Assembly (NCBI GenBank): GCA_019654715.1
Contig: BPEH01000001.1
Coordinates: 48,781 to 112,780, forward strand
Direction of reading: 5' to 3'
From: Fidelibacterota bacterium
GTDB taxonomy: Bacteria; Fidelibacterota; Marinisomatia; Marinisomatales; Marinisomataceae
DNA length: 64,000 bases
The position numbers were made by a program, and so were the translations under genes. This document shows, piece by piece, positions 18,689-36,769 of this stretch (positions are counted from its first letter, which is position 1; each line of letters begins with the position of its first letter). The notes below the pieces were generated by a model. It had not been told where the DNA came from, did not search any database, and saw only the letters and a program-made list of their open reading frames with translations.

Positions 18689-19337
18689 CTTTTTCCTCGT
18701 TTAATTTATCTTCTTCTACCGGAGCTTCTTCTACTGGAGGAGCTTTTCTTACCGGAACTTCTTCTTCTATCTCAGTGCCTTTTTCTTTAATAGGAAGTCC
18801 CATTGCTCTTAACATTTCATATGAAATCTCATCATTGTCTGATGAGGTTGTAATAATCACATCCATACCTCTAATAGTATCAACTTTATCATAATCAATT
18901 TCAGGAAATACAACCTGTTCCTTAATTCCAAAACTATAGTTTCCTTGACCGTCAAATGATTTGTTAGATAAACCTCTAAAATCTCTCGTTCTTGGAAGGG
19001 CTACAGCACATAATCTTTCTAAAAATTCATACATATAATTCTTTCTTAATGTCACTTTACAGCCAACAGGAAATCCTTTCCTGATCTTAAAATTTGAAAC
19101 ATCTTTTTTTGCTTTAGTCACAATAGGTTTCTGTCCTGTAATTAACATTAATTCATCCAAAGCTGCTTTTAGCGCTTTAGAATCATTCTTGGCATTTCCT
19201 AAACCAATATTCAAAGTTATCTTTTCAATTTTTGGAGCTTCCATAACACTTTCTAAATTGAATGTCTTAATAAGATGCGGTCTTACCTCATTAAGATATT
19301 TTTGTTTATATGTAGGAGTATATGTTGCTTCTGCCAT
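18672..19337 (-). CDS. rplE: 50S ribosomal protein L5 with acidic C-terminal extension
   Basis: 221 residues, intact. The core of about 180 residues is standard L5 ([44 protein letters not shown] in part) and binds 5S rRNA. Beyond it is a tail of roughly 35 residues rich in Glu, Pro and Val with a repeated PVEE unit, which most L5 proteins lack. The tail overlaps the start of rpsN, so both genes share sequence there. Confidence 0.96.
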   Translation of the reverse strand: MAEATYTPTYKQKYLNEVRPHLIKTFNLESVMEAPKIEKITLNIGLGNAKNDSKALKAALDELMLITGQKPIVTKAKKDVSNFKIRKGFPVGCKVTLRKNYMYEFLERLCAVALPRTRDFRGLSNKSFDGQGNYSFGIKEQVVFPEIDYDKVDTIRGMDVIITTSSDNDEISYEMLRAMGLPIKEKGTEIEEEVPVRKAPPVEEAPVEEDKLNEEKDGEKV

Positions 19338-19339
19338 AA

Positions 19340-19645
19340 TTAACCAAGCTCCTTACCACTTCTCTTCGAAACTCTTACTTTTGATTTATCTTTCAATAGC
19401 TTAAAACCAATTCTTGAGATTTCATTATTATCTAAAATCATAACATTTGATATATGTATAGATCTTTCTCTCTCAGTAAATCCGCCTTTAGGATTTTCTT
19501 GAGAGGGTTTTAATGTCCTTTTAGTTAACCCAATTCCTTCAACAATAATTCTTTTATTTACTGGAAATACTTTTAATACTTTTCCTGACAAACCTTTGAA
19601 ATTCCCAGAAATTACTTTTACTACCATATCTTTTTTAATTTTCAT
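19340..19645 (-). CDS. rplX: 50S ribosomal protein L24
   Basis: 101 residues, intact. The KOW motif VKVISGNFKGLSGKVLKVFP is near the N-terminus. It starts early 50S assembly. It overlaps the rplN stop by one base (TAATG). Confidence 0.97.
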   Translation of the reverse strand: MKIKKDMVVKVISGNFKGLSGKVLKVFPVNKRIIVEGIGLTKRTLKPSQENPKGGFTERERSIHISNVMILDNNEISRIGFKLLKDKSKVRVSKRSGKELG

Positions 19646-20011
19646 TATAAAACCTCTGGAGCCATTGATATAATTTTCATATATCCATTATCTCTTAATT
19701 CTCTAGCAACTGGTCCAAATATTCTTGTACCTCTTGGCTCATTTTGTCATTTAATAAAACAGCAGCATTATCATCAAATCTTATATATGAACCATCTTTT
19801 CTTCGTAATTCTTTCGCAACTCTAACGACAACAGCACGAGAAACATCTCCTTTTTTTACCATTCCTCCTGGAATAGATGTCTTCACAGACACAACAACAA
19901 CATCGCCTATGCTAGCATATCTCCTCTTAGAACCCCCAGCACTTTAAAACACTGCACAACTTTTGCACCAGAATTGTCAGCCACTTTTAACTTTGTTTCC
20001 TGTTGAATCAT
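19645..20011 (-). CDS. rplN: 50S ribosomal protein L14, two frameshifts
   Basis: The ends and middle lie in three frames. The N-terminus is [19 protein letters not shown]; a G is apparently missing from a run near 19933. The core is [19 protein letters not shown] to NAAVLLND. After another shift near 19740 the end reads [15 protein letters not shown] and MAPEVL. Joined length is about 122 residues, exactly normal. Confidence 0.93.
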
Positions 20012-20012
20012 A

Positions 20013-20266
20013 TTATTTCTCGTTTTTCTCCGTCAATCTTGAAACACGCCATCTTTTAGTTTTGCTCAACGGTTTAGAAGAAACAATCTCAACTAAATCT
20101 CCATTCTTATGAGAATTATCTTCATCGTGAACATAATATTTTTTTGATTGTCTTATATATTTCTTATAAAGTCTTGTTTGACTAATCTTTCCACGCTAAC
20201 AACTATAGTCTTATCCATAGAATCAGATACAACCTTACCAACTAATTTTTGACGATTTCTATCCAT
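20013..20266 (-). CDS. rpsQ: 30S ribosomal protein S17, one frameshift
   Basis: It starts [23 protein letters not shown], the S17 signature, and loses frame near 20195. The other frame continues [35 protein letters not shown] and ends at TAA 20015-20013. Joined length is about 84 residues. It overlaps rpmC upstream. Confidence 0.92.
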
Positions 20267-20466
20267 TAGTATTATCCTTATTCAACATTTTCTCTCTTAA
20301 TACTGTCTTAATTTTTGCATTCTCTTTACGTAAATCTGAAACAATCGATGATCCTCTAACTGTTGAATAGATTTTTGAAAACGATATTTTTGTAAACTTT
20401 CTTTGTTATCTTTAAGCGTGAAAGTAAATCGTTATCAGATAATTGTCTTAAATCATTTACTTTCAT
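20259..20466 (-). CDS. rpmC: 50S ribosomal protein L29, frameshifted
   Basis: The first frame reads [19 protein letters not shown], typical of L29. Further frames give QKYRFQKSIQQLED and then SDLRKENAKIKTVLREK, the characteristic helical hairpin end, so two or more single-base errors are needed. The start overlaps the rplP stop by 14 bases. Confidence 0.85.
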
Positions 20467-20878
20467 CTAAACCTCTTCTTGCAACTAATTTTGTTTTAAT
20501 AGGTAGTTTGCTCCCTGCATTTTTAAATGCTTTATGTGCAACATCTCTTGGTATTCCTTCTACTTCAAATAGTATTCTCCCTGGTTTTACATTGCTTACC
20601 CAATATTCAGGAGCACCTTTTCCTTTACCCATTCTTGTTTCCCAAATGGTTTCTTGGTAATTGGTTGTCAGGAAATATTCTAATCCACATCTTTCCAACT
20701 TTTCTAACAAACCTAGAAATTGCAACTCTTGAAGCTTCAATCTGTCTAGCAGTAATCCAACCAGGTTCCATTGCTTTAATCCATAGCTACCAAAATTGAC
20801 TTCAGTACCACCTTTAGCCATACCTCTTCTGTTTCCTCTATGAACTCTTCTAAATTTTACTCTTGTAGGTTCTAACAT
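20453..20878 (-). CDS. rplP: 50S ribosomal protein L16, with internal frame error
   Basis: The frame is open for 141 residues, and both ends are good L16 ([41 protein letters not shown] in part). Residues about 35-80, however, do not resemble L16 in this frame. The same bases in another frame give [20 protein letters not shown] and WIRIFPD, the real core of L16. Compensating indels therefore hide a correct middle segment, and the printed frame should not be trusted there. L16 lines the A-site region of the 50S. Confidence 0.93.
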   Translation of the reverse strand: MLEPTRVKFRRVHRGNRRGMAKGGTEVNFGSYGLKQWNLVGLLLDRLKLQELQFLGLLEKLERCGLEYFLTTNYQETIWETRMGKGKGAPEYWVSNVKPGRILFEVEGIPRDVAHKAFKNAGSKLPIKTKLVARRGLDESK

Positions 20879-20881
20879 TAT

Positions 20882-21512
20882 TTACTCTTCCTTTATTAAA
20901 CCCATTACAAATCCAAACTTTAATACCGATAATTCCGTATGTAGTCTGTGCTTCAACAAGAGCATAATCGATATTTGCTCTAAGTGTATGAAGCGGTACT
21001 CTTCCATCCATAAATCTTTCAGATCTTGCAATCTCAACCCCCTAATCTACCTGCAACATTTATTCTTATACCTTCAGCCCCATTCTCATCGTAGACTGCA
21101 TTGTTTTATTAATGACCTTCTATATGCCATTTTCTTAATTAATTGACTTGCAATATTCTGACCTACAAGTTCCGCATTTAACTCAGGTCTTTTAACTTCA
21201 TTAATATTTAACTGGATATCGTTTGTATTACAAAGTTTTGCACTTCTTTTTTCAATCTTCCAACTTCTTCTCCTCCTTTACCAATAACAATACCCGGTCT
21301 AGCGGGATGAAATGTAATGGTGATGATTGCGAAGTTCTTTCAATATTGATAGATGAAACTGATGCATCTTGAAGTCTTTTCTTAAGATATTTTCTTAATT
21401 GGATATCTTGAGCTAAGTCAACAGCATACTGGTTCTTCTTAGAAAACCAGTTAGATTCCCAATCTTTATTTACATCTAACCCATATCCTTTTGGATGTGT
21501 TTTTTGTCCCAT
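20882..21512 (-). CDS. rpsC: 30S ribosomal protein S3, several frameshifts
   Basis: The N-terminus [20 protein letters not shown] and [20 protein letters not shown] is in one frame. The remaining parts, [19 protein letters not shown] (KH domain, GxxG), [18 protein letters not shown] and [21 protein letters not shown], lie in other frames. At least four indels between 20880 and 21330 are needed. Joined length is about 210 residues. S3 is part of the mRNA entry site. Confidence 0.92.
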
Positions 21513-21516
21513 TTAA

Positions 21517-21846
21517 TTATCCTATAATTATCTTTAAATGACTAGTTCTTTTCTTAATTCTGCTTGCACGACCTTGTGCACGCGCTCTAAATCTTTTTAA
21601 AGGCTGACCTTCATCAACAGTAATTGTTTTTATCATAACACTATTCATATCTTTTTCAAATTTCTCATTGTTTACAGCATTAGCAATAGCAGATGAAACG
21701 TTTTTCCAATAATTTCTGCTCCTTTTTCATCCATATGCCCCAATGAAGAAAGTGCTTTATTGACATTCAAACCTCTCACACAATCAGCAACTTTTCTAAG
21801 TTTCTTTGGTGATGTCTTATATTGTTAGATTTTGAAAAATTTCCAT
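21517..21846 (-). CDS. rplV: 50S ribosomal protein L22, frameshifted
   Basis: Combined frames give about 110 residues: [32 protein letters not shown] and the conserved loop [20 protein letters not shown] that lines the peptide exit tunnel, then [12 protein letters not shown]. Shifts are needed near 21825 and near the A-run at 21693. It lies between rpsS and rpsC as usual. Confidence 0.93.
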
Positions 21847-21852
21847 AGTTTT

Positions 21853-22119
21853 TTATTTCCTATCTCCTGAATGCATTCTAAATATTCTTGTTGGAGAAAA
21901 TTCACCAAGTTTATGTCCAACCATATTTTCAGTTATAAAAACAGGAATAAACTTATTGCCGTTATGAACAGCAAAAGTATGTCCAACAAAATCTGGGGTT
22001 ATTACTGAATTTCTAGCCCAAGTTTTAATAACACTTTTTTTTTTTGATTTCTCCATTTTCTCTATTTTCTTTAAAAGTTTAAAATCAATATGTGGTCCTT
22101 TTTTGATCGATCTAGACAT
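21853..22119 (-). CDS. rpsS: 30S ribosomal protein S19
   Basis: 88 residues, intact. It begins [12 protein letters not shown] and has the signature [20 protein letters not shown]19 forms the head of the 30S with S13. The ATG overlaps the rplB stop. Confidence 0.97.
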   Translation of the reverse strand: MSRSIKKGPHIDFKLLKKIEKMEKSKKKSVIKTWARNSVITPDFVGHTFAVHNGNKFIPVFITENMVGHKLGEFSPTRIFRMHSGDRK

Positions 22120-22943
22120 TAACTATTTCTCCTCTTTACGATTAAAGAATCTGATTTCTTATTTTTCTTTCTAGTTTTTATCCTTTTGTAGGTTTACCCC
22201 AAGGAGTGGTTGGGTGTCTTCCTCCAGAACTCTTACCTTCACCTCCACCCATAGGATGGTCGACAGGATTCATTGCTACCCCTCTAACTTTTGGACGCTT
22301 ACCTAACCATCTAGATCTACCAGCTTTACCTGATTGAATTAATTCATGGTGTTTATTGCCTACTATGCCAATGTAGCTAAACAATCTTCAGGAACCATCC
22401 TTACCTCACTAGATGGCATTTTTAAAGTTGTAAAACCTTCATCATTTGCCATAATCTGAACATAGGAACCTGCACTTCTAGCCAATTGTGCCCCTTTACC
22501 AGGAACCAACTCTACATTGTGTACAAATTGTCCAGATGGTATATTTTTTAACATCATAGCATTCCTGTCTTCAGAGAAGTTTTTTTACCAGAAATAACTA
22601 TGTCACCCACTTTTAATCCGTCTGGTTGAACAATATATCTTTTTTCACCATCTGAATAATAAAGCAATGCAATAAAAGCACTACGATTTGGATCATATTT
22701 AATTGTTGCTACTTTAGCTTCAATATCAAATTTATTTCTCTTGAAATCTATAATCCGATAACTACGTTTATGTCCTCCACCTCTTCTTCTAGATGTAATT
22801 CTACCCTTATTATTTCTTCCGCCTGTTTTATTGAGTTTTCTTACCAAAGATTTCTCAGGCTTACTGGTAGTAATCTCAGCAAAATCAGGTCTAGAAGCGA
22901 ATCTAGAAGCAGGTGTAATCGGTTTTAGTTGTTTTGTTGCCAT
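22119..22943 (-). CDS. rplB: 50S ribosomal protein L2, three or more frameshifts
   Basis: Four frame segments cover L2 in order: [66 protein letters not shown], with the peptidyl-transferase-associated His; and a basic C-terminal tail. Breaks are near 22556, 22375 and 22180. Joined length is about 274 residues. L2 is needed for subunit joining and peptidyl transfer. Confidence 0.94.
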
Positions 22944-22955
22944 AATTATAATTTC

Positions 22956-23267
22956 TTATATACTAAATAGATCTATGTTATAACCTTCTATTAATGTTAC
23001 TAAAGCTCTTTTCTTTAATTTTGTATATCCATTTGTTCTAATTGTTCTTCCACCGCTTTTTACTGTCATTTGTTTGGCTTTACCTTTTCTATTGGTAATA
23101 GCTACTTTTAAAACTTTAACTTTAAATTTTTTCTCAACAGCTTTTTTTATCTCAATCTTATTTGCACTCAAAGGTACTTCAAATGCATATTTATTATCTT
23201 CATCTTGTAAAAGAGTCATTTTTTCAGTCACAATTGGACGTATCAATATCTGAGAAATATCATTCAT
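22956..23267 (-). CDS. rplW: 50S ribosomal protein L23
   Basis: About 103 residues from ATG 23267 (MNDISQILIRPIVTEKMT); the longer open frame overlapping rplD is not used. The conserved EIKKAVEKKFKVKVLKVAI and GKAKQMTVKSGGRTIRT are present. L23 sits at the tunnel exit and docks trigger factor and SRP. Confidence 0.96.
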   Translation of the reverse strand: MNDISQILIRPIVTEKMTLLQDEDNKYAFEVPLSANKIEIKKAVEKKFKVKVLKVAITNRKGKAKQMTVKSGGRTIRTNGYTKLKKRALVTLIEGYNIDLFSI

Positions 23268-23268
23268 T

Positions 23269-23889
23269 TTATTTGTCTCCTCCAAATCTAGATGAAATAA
23301 CTTCAAGTCCACCTGAATCAATCAAAATAATGTCCGAATCAAATAAATCCACAATCGAACAAGAAGATGCTTTAACTATATTTACGCCTTCAATATTACG
23401 TGATGCTAAAAGTAAGTTATTATCCACTTCAGATGTAACAATTGTTAATTTTCTATCAGACAAATCATTGTCATGTAAAAATTGAACTAATTCCTTAGTT
23501 TTATTTGTTTTGAGATTAATCGAATCAGTTATCTTTAAAGATTTATTCTTTGTTTTATCAGAAAGAATACATTTAAAAGCTAATTTCTTTGTCTTAGCAT
23601 TAACCTTCTTAAAATAATATTTTGGGCTAGGTCCAAAAATAACACCACCACCTCTCATTAAAGGAGATCTTATTGTTCCAGCTCTAGCATTTCCAGTACC
23701 CTTTTGTTTAAATGGTTTCTTACCTCCACCAGATACTAAGGATCGATTCTTAGTAGAACTTGTACCTTGCCTTGCATTATTTAACTCAGCCACAACGCAT
23801 TGGTATACTACCTGATTATTCATCGGAACTTTAAATACTGAATCACTCACAGTATAATCTTTTTTATTATTGATTGATTTTATCTTCAT
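23269..23889 (-). CDS. rplD: 50S ribosomal protein L4
   Basis: 206 residues, intact. The tunnel-lining loop is seen in KPFKQKGTGNARAGTIRSP and RGGGVIFGP. In E. coli L4 is the autoregulator of the S10 operon. It overlaps the rplC stop by four bases. Confidence 0.97.
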   Translation of the reverse strand: MKIKSINNKKDYTVSDSVFKVPMNNQVVYQCVVAELNNARQGTSSTKNRSLVSGGGKKPFKQKGTGNARAGTIRSPLMRGGGVIFGPSPKYYFKKVNAKTKKLAFKCILSDKTKNKSLKITDSINLKTNKTKELVQFLHDNDLSDRKLTIVTSEVDNNLLLASRNIEGVNIVKASSCSIVDLFDSDIILIDSGGLEVISSRFGGDK

Positions 23890-24509
23890 TTTTTCAAAAT
23901 AAATACTATAGCATTATTTGCACCTGCAATAGATCCTTTAACATATAGTAAGTTTTTTTCCTTATCGATATTAACAATTTCAAGATTTTCTGCAGTATTA
24001 TAAGAATTTCCTCCTAATCTACCGGCCATCTTTAGCCCTTTAAACACTCTAGAAGGCCAAGATGCTTGTCCGATTGACCCTCCAGCTCTTTCAGTATGTT
24101 TTGTACCATGGGTAGCAGGTTGTCTTCTAAAACCATGTCTTTTAATAACTCCAGCGAAACCTTTACCTTTTGATTTCGACCTTACACTAACCATTTCTCC
24201 AATATTGAAAATTGAAGAATCAAATTTTTGACCTAATTCATAATCAAACCCATCTACAGATTGAAACTCTGCCAATACTTTAGCAGAATCTATTTTTGCT
24301 TTTTTCAAATGTCCTTTAAGAGGCTTATTTGTATTTCGTTTTGATTTCTCTCCAAAAGCAAGCTGTACAGAATTATAACCATCAGAATCTATAGTTTTTA
24401 CCTGTGAGACTGTACATGGACCAGCTTGAATCAAAGTAACTGGAACAACATGCCCATTCTCATTGAATATTTGGGACATTTTTAATTTTTTACCAATTAA
24501 ACCGTACAT
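23886..24509 (-). CDS. rplC: 50S ribosomal protein L3
   Basis: 207 residues, intact. It starts MYGLIGKKLKMSQIF and holds the conserved KGKGFAGVIKRHGF and ATHGTKHTERAGGSIGQ segment with the glutamine methylated by PrmB in E. coli. It is one of the first proteins in 50S assembly. Confidence 0.98.
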   Translation of the reverse strand: MYGLIGKKLKMSQIFNENGHVVPVTLIQAGPCTVSQVKTIDSDGYNSVQLAFGEKSKRNTNKPLKGHLKKAKIDSAKVLAEFQSVDGFDYELGQKFDSSIFNIGEMVSVRSKSKGKGFAGVIKRHGFRRQPATHGTKHTERAGGSIGQASWPSRVFKGLKMAGRLGGNSYNTAENLEIVNIDKEKNLLYVKGSIAGANNAIVFILKK

Positions 24510-24510
24510 A

Positions 24511-24819
24511 TTAACCTCTAATCTCTATATCTACACCAGCTGGCAAATCTAATTTCATTAAAGATTCAACAGTCTTTGGTGTTGAATTCACAATATCCAC
24601 TATTCTTTTATGGATTTTTGTCTGAAATTGTTCACGAGATTTTTTATTAACAAAAGGTGATCTTAAAACCGTATAAATAGTTCTCTTTGTTGGTAATGGA
24701 ATTGGACCAGAGATAATTGCTCCAGTAGATTTAGCTGTTCTTATAATTTTCTCTGCAGATTTATCCAGAAGTTTATGGTCATAAGCCCTTAGTGAAATTC
24801 TTATTAGGTCTTTACTCAT
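24511..24819 (-). CDS. rpsJ: 30S ribosomal protein S10 (NusE)
   Basis: 102 residues, intact. The signature [20 protein letters not shown] is present. S10 also acts as NusE in antitermination with NusG, encoded in the same block. The start overlaps the fusA stop by one base. tuf, which often lies between fusA and rpsJ, is not here but at 38.8 kb. Confidence 0.97.
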   Translation of the reverse strand: MSKDLIRISLRAYDHKLLDKSAEKIIRTAKSTGAIISGPIPLPTKRTIYTVLRSPFVNKKSREQFQTKIHKRIVDIVNSTPKTVESLMKLDLPAGVDIEIRG

Positions 24820-26908
24820 TATTCTTCAACTCCATTTTTAACTCTTGTTTTCATTAACTTTTCCTCCACTTGAGCGGGAACTTTATCATAGTGAGAAAAA
24901 TCCATATAAAAATTTGCTCTTCCTTGAGATAGAGATCTTAGATCGGTTGCATACCCAAACATTTCACTAAGCGGCACAACCGCTTTAATCTGTTGATTTG
25001 AACCTTGTTGACCAATTGTATCTACTTTACCTCTTCTTGAATTAATATCTCCTATAACATCACCCATATAATCATCTGGAGTTGTTGCTTCAACTTTCAT
25101 AATTGGTTCCATTAAGACAGGGTTAGCCTGTTTACATGCAGCAATAATTGCTCTAGAACCAGCTACTTTAAATGCAATTTCTGATGAATCAACATCATGG
25201 TATGATCCAAATACAAGTTCAACTTCTACATCTGGAATAGGATATCCATATAAGACACCATTTTGCAATGATTCTTGAATACCTTGATCAACAGCAGGTA
25301 TATATTCTCTAGGAATAACACCTCCAACAATTTTGTTTACGAAAGTATACCCGCTTCCTTGTTCTGCAGGTTTTACATTTATTACAACATGACCATACTG
25401 TCCACGACCGCCAGACTGGCGGATAAATTTTTCATCAATTTTTTCAACAGGTTTTTGTATTGCTTCTCTGAACGAAACTTGAGGTTTTCCAATATTGGCA
25501 TTAACATTAAATTCTCTTTTAAGCCTATCAATAATAATCTCTAAATGGACTTCACCCATTCCTGAAATCAAGGTTTGCGCCGTTTCCTTATCAACTGCTA
25601 CTTTAAAAGTTGGGTCTTCTTCACTTAACTTATTCATTCCTTTAGCTAATTGATCTTGATCTCCTTTAGAGACAGGTTCAATCGAAACCGAAACAACAGG
25701 TTCTGGAAATTCCATTGATTCTAAAACAACATCACCCTTTTCTGATAATGTATGTCCAGTATTAGTATTTTTTAAACCAATCACTGCAACTATTTCTCCA
25801 GCTTTAACCTCTTGGAGCTCTTCTCTTTTATTAGCATGCATCTGTAAAATTCTTGAAATACGTTCTTTTTTACCTGTATTAGAATTAATACAAAAAGAAC
25901 CTTTCTTTAAAGACCCAGAGTAAACTCTCAAATAAGTTAGTCTTCCAACAAAAGGATCAGTAGCAATTTTGAATGCAAGGGCTGTAAAGGGTGAATCATC
26001 AGAATTTTTGATATTTATTTTTTCTTCAGGATTATCAACTAAAGAAGCTTCAGTGCTATCAATATCAACAGGAGAAGGTAAAAAAGCAATGACAGCATCT
26101 AAAACTCTCTGAACACCTTTGTTTTTAAAAGCCGATCCACATAGAGTTGGAACAAAAGCATTTTCTAAACAACCTTGTTTTAATGCACTTACAATTTCTT
26201 CAGATGAAATTTTTTCTTCATTAACATATTTTTCCATTAATGTATCATCATATGTAGAAACTTCTTCTACAAGGAAATTTCTCCATTTGTCTGCTTCAGA
26301 ACTAAATCTGCTGGAATATCAATATATTCAAAGTCAGCTCCTTGAGTACTTTCGTTATAATCAATAGCTTTCATTCTTACTAAATCAATAACTCCATGAA
26401 AATCTTCACCTGAACCAATGGGCAATAAAAGAGGTAAAGGTTTAGCATTTAATCTATCTTTCATACTTTGTATTGCAGCATGAAAATCGGCACCAACTCT
26501 ATCCATTTTATTGATAAAAGCAATTCTTGGTACATTATATTTTGTTGCTTGTCTCCAAACTGTCTCACTTTGAGGTTCAACTCCAGCAACTGCACAAAAA
26601 ACAGCAACTGCACCATCAAGAACGCGTAATGATCTTTCTACTTCCATAGTAAAATCTACGTGCCCTGGGGTATCAATTAGGTTAATACGATTCTCATCCC
26701 AATAGAAAGTTGTTGCAGCTGAAGTAATTGTAATGCCTCTTTCTTGCTCTTGAGCCATCCAATCCATAGTTGCTGCACCATCGTGAACTTCACCGATTCT
26801 ATGGGTTTTACCAGAATAATATAACATTCTTTCTGTTAATGTTGTTTTTCCAGCATCCACATGGGCCATAATCCCAATATTTCTTACAATTTTTAAACCA
26901 GAAGACAT
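24819..26908 (-). CDS. fusA: Elongation factor G, frameshifted once or more
   Basis: The G domain (26908 to about 26270) has [31 protein letters not shown] and [10 protein letters not shown]. The remaining part (24819-26237 plus) has domain II to V motifs such as [32 protein letters not shown] and [18 protein letters not shown]. The two segments meet near 26255-26285, where the first frame stops after NGEIS. Joined length is about 695 residues. It is the translocase GTPase. It follows rpsG by two bases. Confidence 0.95.
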
Positions 26909-26910
26909 TC

Positions 26911-27384
26911 TTACCTTCCCCTACCAAAATGAGCGAATGCTTTGTTTGCCTCAGCCATACGATGAGTATCTTCTTTCTTTTTTATTGCATTCCCTTCATT
27001 GTTTGATGCTGCAATAAGTTCACTAGCTAAACGATTTGACATAGGGCTACCAGATTTATTTTTTGCACTATCAATAATCCAATGTGATGACAGATAAAAC
27101 TGTCTATTAGATGGGACTTCGATTGGAACTTGATAAGTTGCTCCACCAATTCTCCTTGATTTTACTTCTACATGTGGCGCAGCATTATTTAAAGCTTTTT
27201 TAAAAATATCTATAGGATCTTTTTTTGTTTTATCTTTAATGATATCTAGTGAGTTATAGAATATCTTTTCAGCAATTCCTTTTTTACCCTGGGTTAATAG
27301 ATAATTAATAAACTTAGATACTTCTAAATCATTAAATTTAGGATCAGGGCTGATAGATCTTTTTTCTGGTCTTCTTCTTCTCAT
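26911..27384 (-). CDS. rpsG: 30S ribosomal protein S7
   Basis: 157 residues, intact. The conserved [22 protein letters not shown] region (in part) and the C-terminal [16 protein letters not shown] are present. S7 nucleates 3'-domain assembly of 16S rRNA and represses the str operon in E. coli. Confidence 0.98.
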   Translation of the reverse strand: MRRRRPEKRSISPDPKFNDLEVSKFINYLLTQGKKGIAEKIFYNSLDIIKDKTKKDPIDIFKKALNNAAPHVEVKSRRIGGATYQVPIEVPSNRQFYLSSHWIIDSAKNKSGSPMSNRLASELIAASNNEGNAIKKKEDTHRMAEANKAFAHFGRGR

Positions 27385-27386
27385 CT

Positions 27387-27761
27387 TTATTTTTTAGGTT
27401 TCTTTGCACCATAACGTGATCTACTAGTTCTTCTATCATCTACACCAGCAGTATCTAAAGAACCGCGTACTATATGGTAACGGACTCCAGGAAGATCTTT
27501 TACTCTACCACCCTCAATTAATACTATTGAGTGTTCTTGCAGATTATGACCTTCTCCTGGTATATATGCGGTCGCTTCAATACCATTAGTTAGTCTCACT
27601 CTTGCAACTTTCCTTAAAGCAGAATTAGGTTTTTTGGGCGTAGTTGTATAAACACGAGTACATACACCTCTTTTCTGAGGGTTATTCTCGAGAGCCCTGC
27701 TAGCTGTTTTTTTAACAGTTCTTTTTCTACTCTTTCTTATTAACTGGTTTACTGTTGGCAT
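27387..27761 (-). CDS. rpsL: 30S ribosomal protein S12
   Basis: 124 residues, intact. It begins [14 protein letters not shown]. The decoding-centre loops [18 protein letters not shown] and [13 protein letters not shown] carry the lysines where streptomycin-resistance changes occur. It is the first gene after the strong promoter candidate at 27799-27827. Confidence 0.98.
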   Translation of the reverse strand: MPTVNQLIRKSRKRTVKKTASRALENNPQKRGVCTRVYTTTPKKPNSALRKVARVRLTNGIEATAYIPGEGHNLQEHSIVLIEGGRVKDLPGVRYHIVRGSLDTAGVDDRRTSRSRYGAKKPKK

Positions 27762-27798
27762 AATTATTTTTTTCCTTCAATAAATACAAAAACGTCGA

Positions 27799-27827
27799 AA
27801 TATATCGTTATAACGAGCAAGAATCAA
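27799..27827 (-). promoter_or_regulatory. Putative sigma-70 promoter of the str block
   Basis: On the minus strand TTGATT (27827-27822) and TATATT (27804-27799) are spaced exactly 17 bases apart. Transcription would start near 27792, about 30 bases before the rpsL ATG. The -10, discriminator and start region is almost identical to that of the promoter at 40505-40532. It lies in a 141-base gap after rpoC, the largest gap inside the ribosomal block, with nothing else evident there except a bulged CTTTTCT/AGAAAAAG stem. Confidence 0.65.
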
Positions 27828-27902
27828 ACTTTTTCTTGAACGCGTAGGAGAAAAGCATTCTACTTACAAAAATTAACTTTAAAAATATTATAGAAGAATA
27901 TT

Positions 27903-32058
<4,156 letters not shown>

Positions 32059-32071
32059 TTATTTTTTTCCT

Positions 32072-35818
<3,747 letters not shown>

Positions 35819-35841
35819 AAAGCTCTTCCTCCAAAAAATTG

Positions 35842-35857
35842 GTTAATAATTATTAAC
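35842..35857 (-). terminator. Palindrome with U-run between rplL and rpoB, possible attenuator
   Basis: GTTAATAATTATTAAC is a perfect 16-base palindrome; a 6-base stem with a 4-base loop can form in RNA. Reading in the gene direction it is followed within three bases by six U residues, then by the rpoB ribosome site. In E. coli this same gap holds an attenuator that lowers rpoBC expression relative to rplJL. The stem is all but GC-free, so termination would be weak and partial. Confidence 0.4.
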
Positions 35858-35863
35858 TAACAA

Positions 35864-36247
35864 CTATTTTAACTCTACTGAAGCTCCGGCTTCTTCTAAT
35901 TGAGACTTAATATCTTCAGCCTCTTCTTTTGAAGCGCCTTCTTTAACAGCTTTAGGAGCAGAATCAACCAATTCTTTAGCTTCTTTTAGTCCTAAACTAG
36001 TTATTGCTCTAACAACCTTAATTACTCCAATTTTGGATTGCCCAGCGGCTGTTAAAACTACATCCATAGTACTTTTTTCGGCAGCAGCACCTGCATCATC
36101 TCCAGCAGCTGCTCCAGGAGCAGCAGCTGCGACTGGAACTGCAGCTGTTACACCAAATTTTTCTTCAATATCTTTAACAAGTTCAGAAATTTCTATCATA
36201 TTTGCTTCTTCAAGATATTTTAAAACATCTTCTCTTTTAGCACTCAT
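35864..36247 (-). CDS. rplL: 50S ribosomal protein L7/L12
   Basis: 127 residues, intact. A short N-terminal dimer domain, an Ala-rich hinge ([20 protein letters not shown]) and the C-terminal domain with [24 protein letters not shown]. It forms the stalk that recruits EF-G and EF-Tu. It starts one base after the rplJ stop. Confidence 0.98.
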   Translation of the reverse strand: MSAKREDVLKYLEEANMIEISELVKDIEEKFGVTAAVPVAAAAPGAAAGDDAGAAAEKSTMDVVLTAAGQSKIGVIKVVRAITSLGLKEAKELVDSAPKAVKEGASKEEAEDIKSQLEEAGASVELK

Positions 36248-36248
36248 T

Positions 36249-36767
36249 TTAATTACCTTTCTTTGAATTTAATTGTGTAAGTCTACCTAATAAGCCCGAA
36301 ACAGAACCATTTAAAGTGCTGCTCAATTTTGACATTGGAGAATTAAGCATTCCGACTAATTTCGATAGAAGCTGTTCTTTAGATGGAAGATTAGCTATCT
36401 TATCAAATTGATCTGAAGTAAATATCTCGCCGTCAAATATCATGCCTTTAACTGAAGGCTTATCAAAATCTTTTAAAAATTCTTTAATTACCCTTGCAGG
36501 ATCTGTTGGATCTTCATAACCAAATGCTATTGCAGTAGGCCCTTCTAAAAATTCATCAACACCAGAAATTCCTACTTCTTTCGCAGCTAATTTAATTAGA
36601 GTATTCTTTGCAACAGTAAATTCAACATCTTTTTCTACAAAATTTTTCCTTAGTTTTGTGACGCTCACAACATCTAACCCCAAATAATCAGTAAAATATA
36701 TTGCCTTAGCTTTATCAAGTTTTACACTCAACTCTTTTACTGAATTAATATTTTTTACACTTGGCAT
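36249..36767 (-). CDS. rplJ: 50S ribosomal protein L10
   Basis: 172 residues, intact. Features are [19 protein letters not shown] and [13 protein letters not shown], then an extended C-terminal helix that binds L7/L12 dimers. Only two bases separate it from rplA, so the long L10 leader that regulates rplJL in E. coli is missing. Confidence 0.97.
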   Translation of the reverse strand: MPSVKNINSVKELSVKLDKAKAIYFTDYLGLDVVSVTKLRKNFVEKDVEFTVAKNTLIKLAAKEVGISGVDEFLEGPTAIAFGYEDPTDPARVIKEFLKDFDKPSVKGMIFDGEIFTSDQFDKIANLPSKEQLLSKLVGMLNSPMSKLSSTLNGSVSGLLGRLTQLNSKKGN

Positions 36768-36769
36768 AA

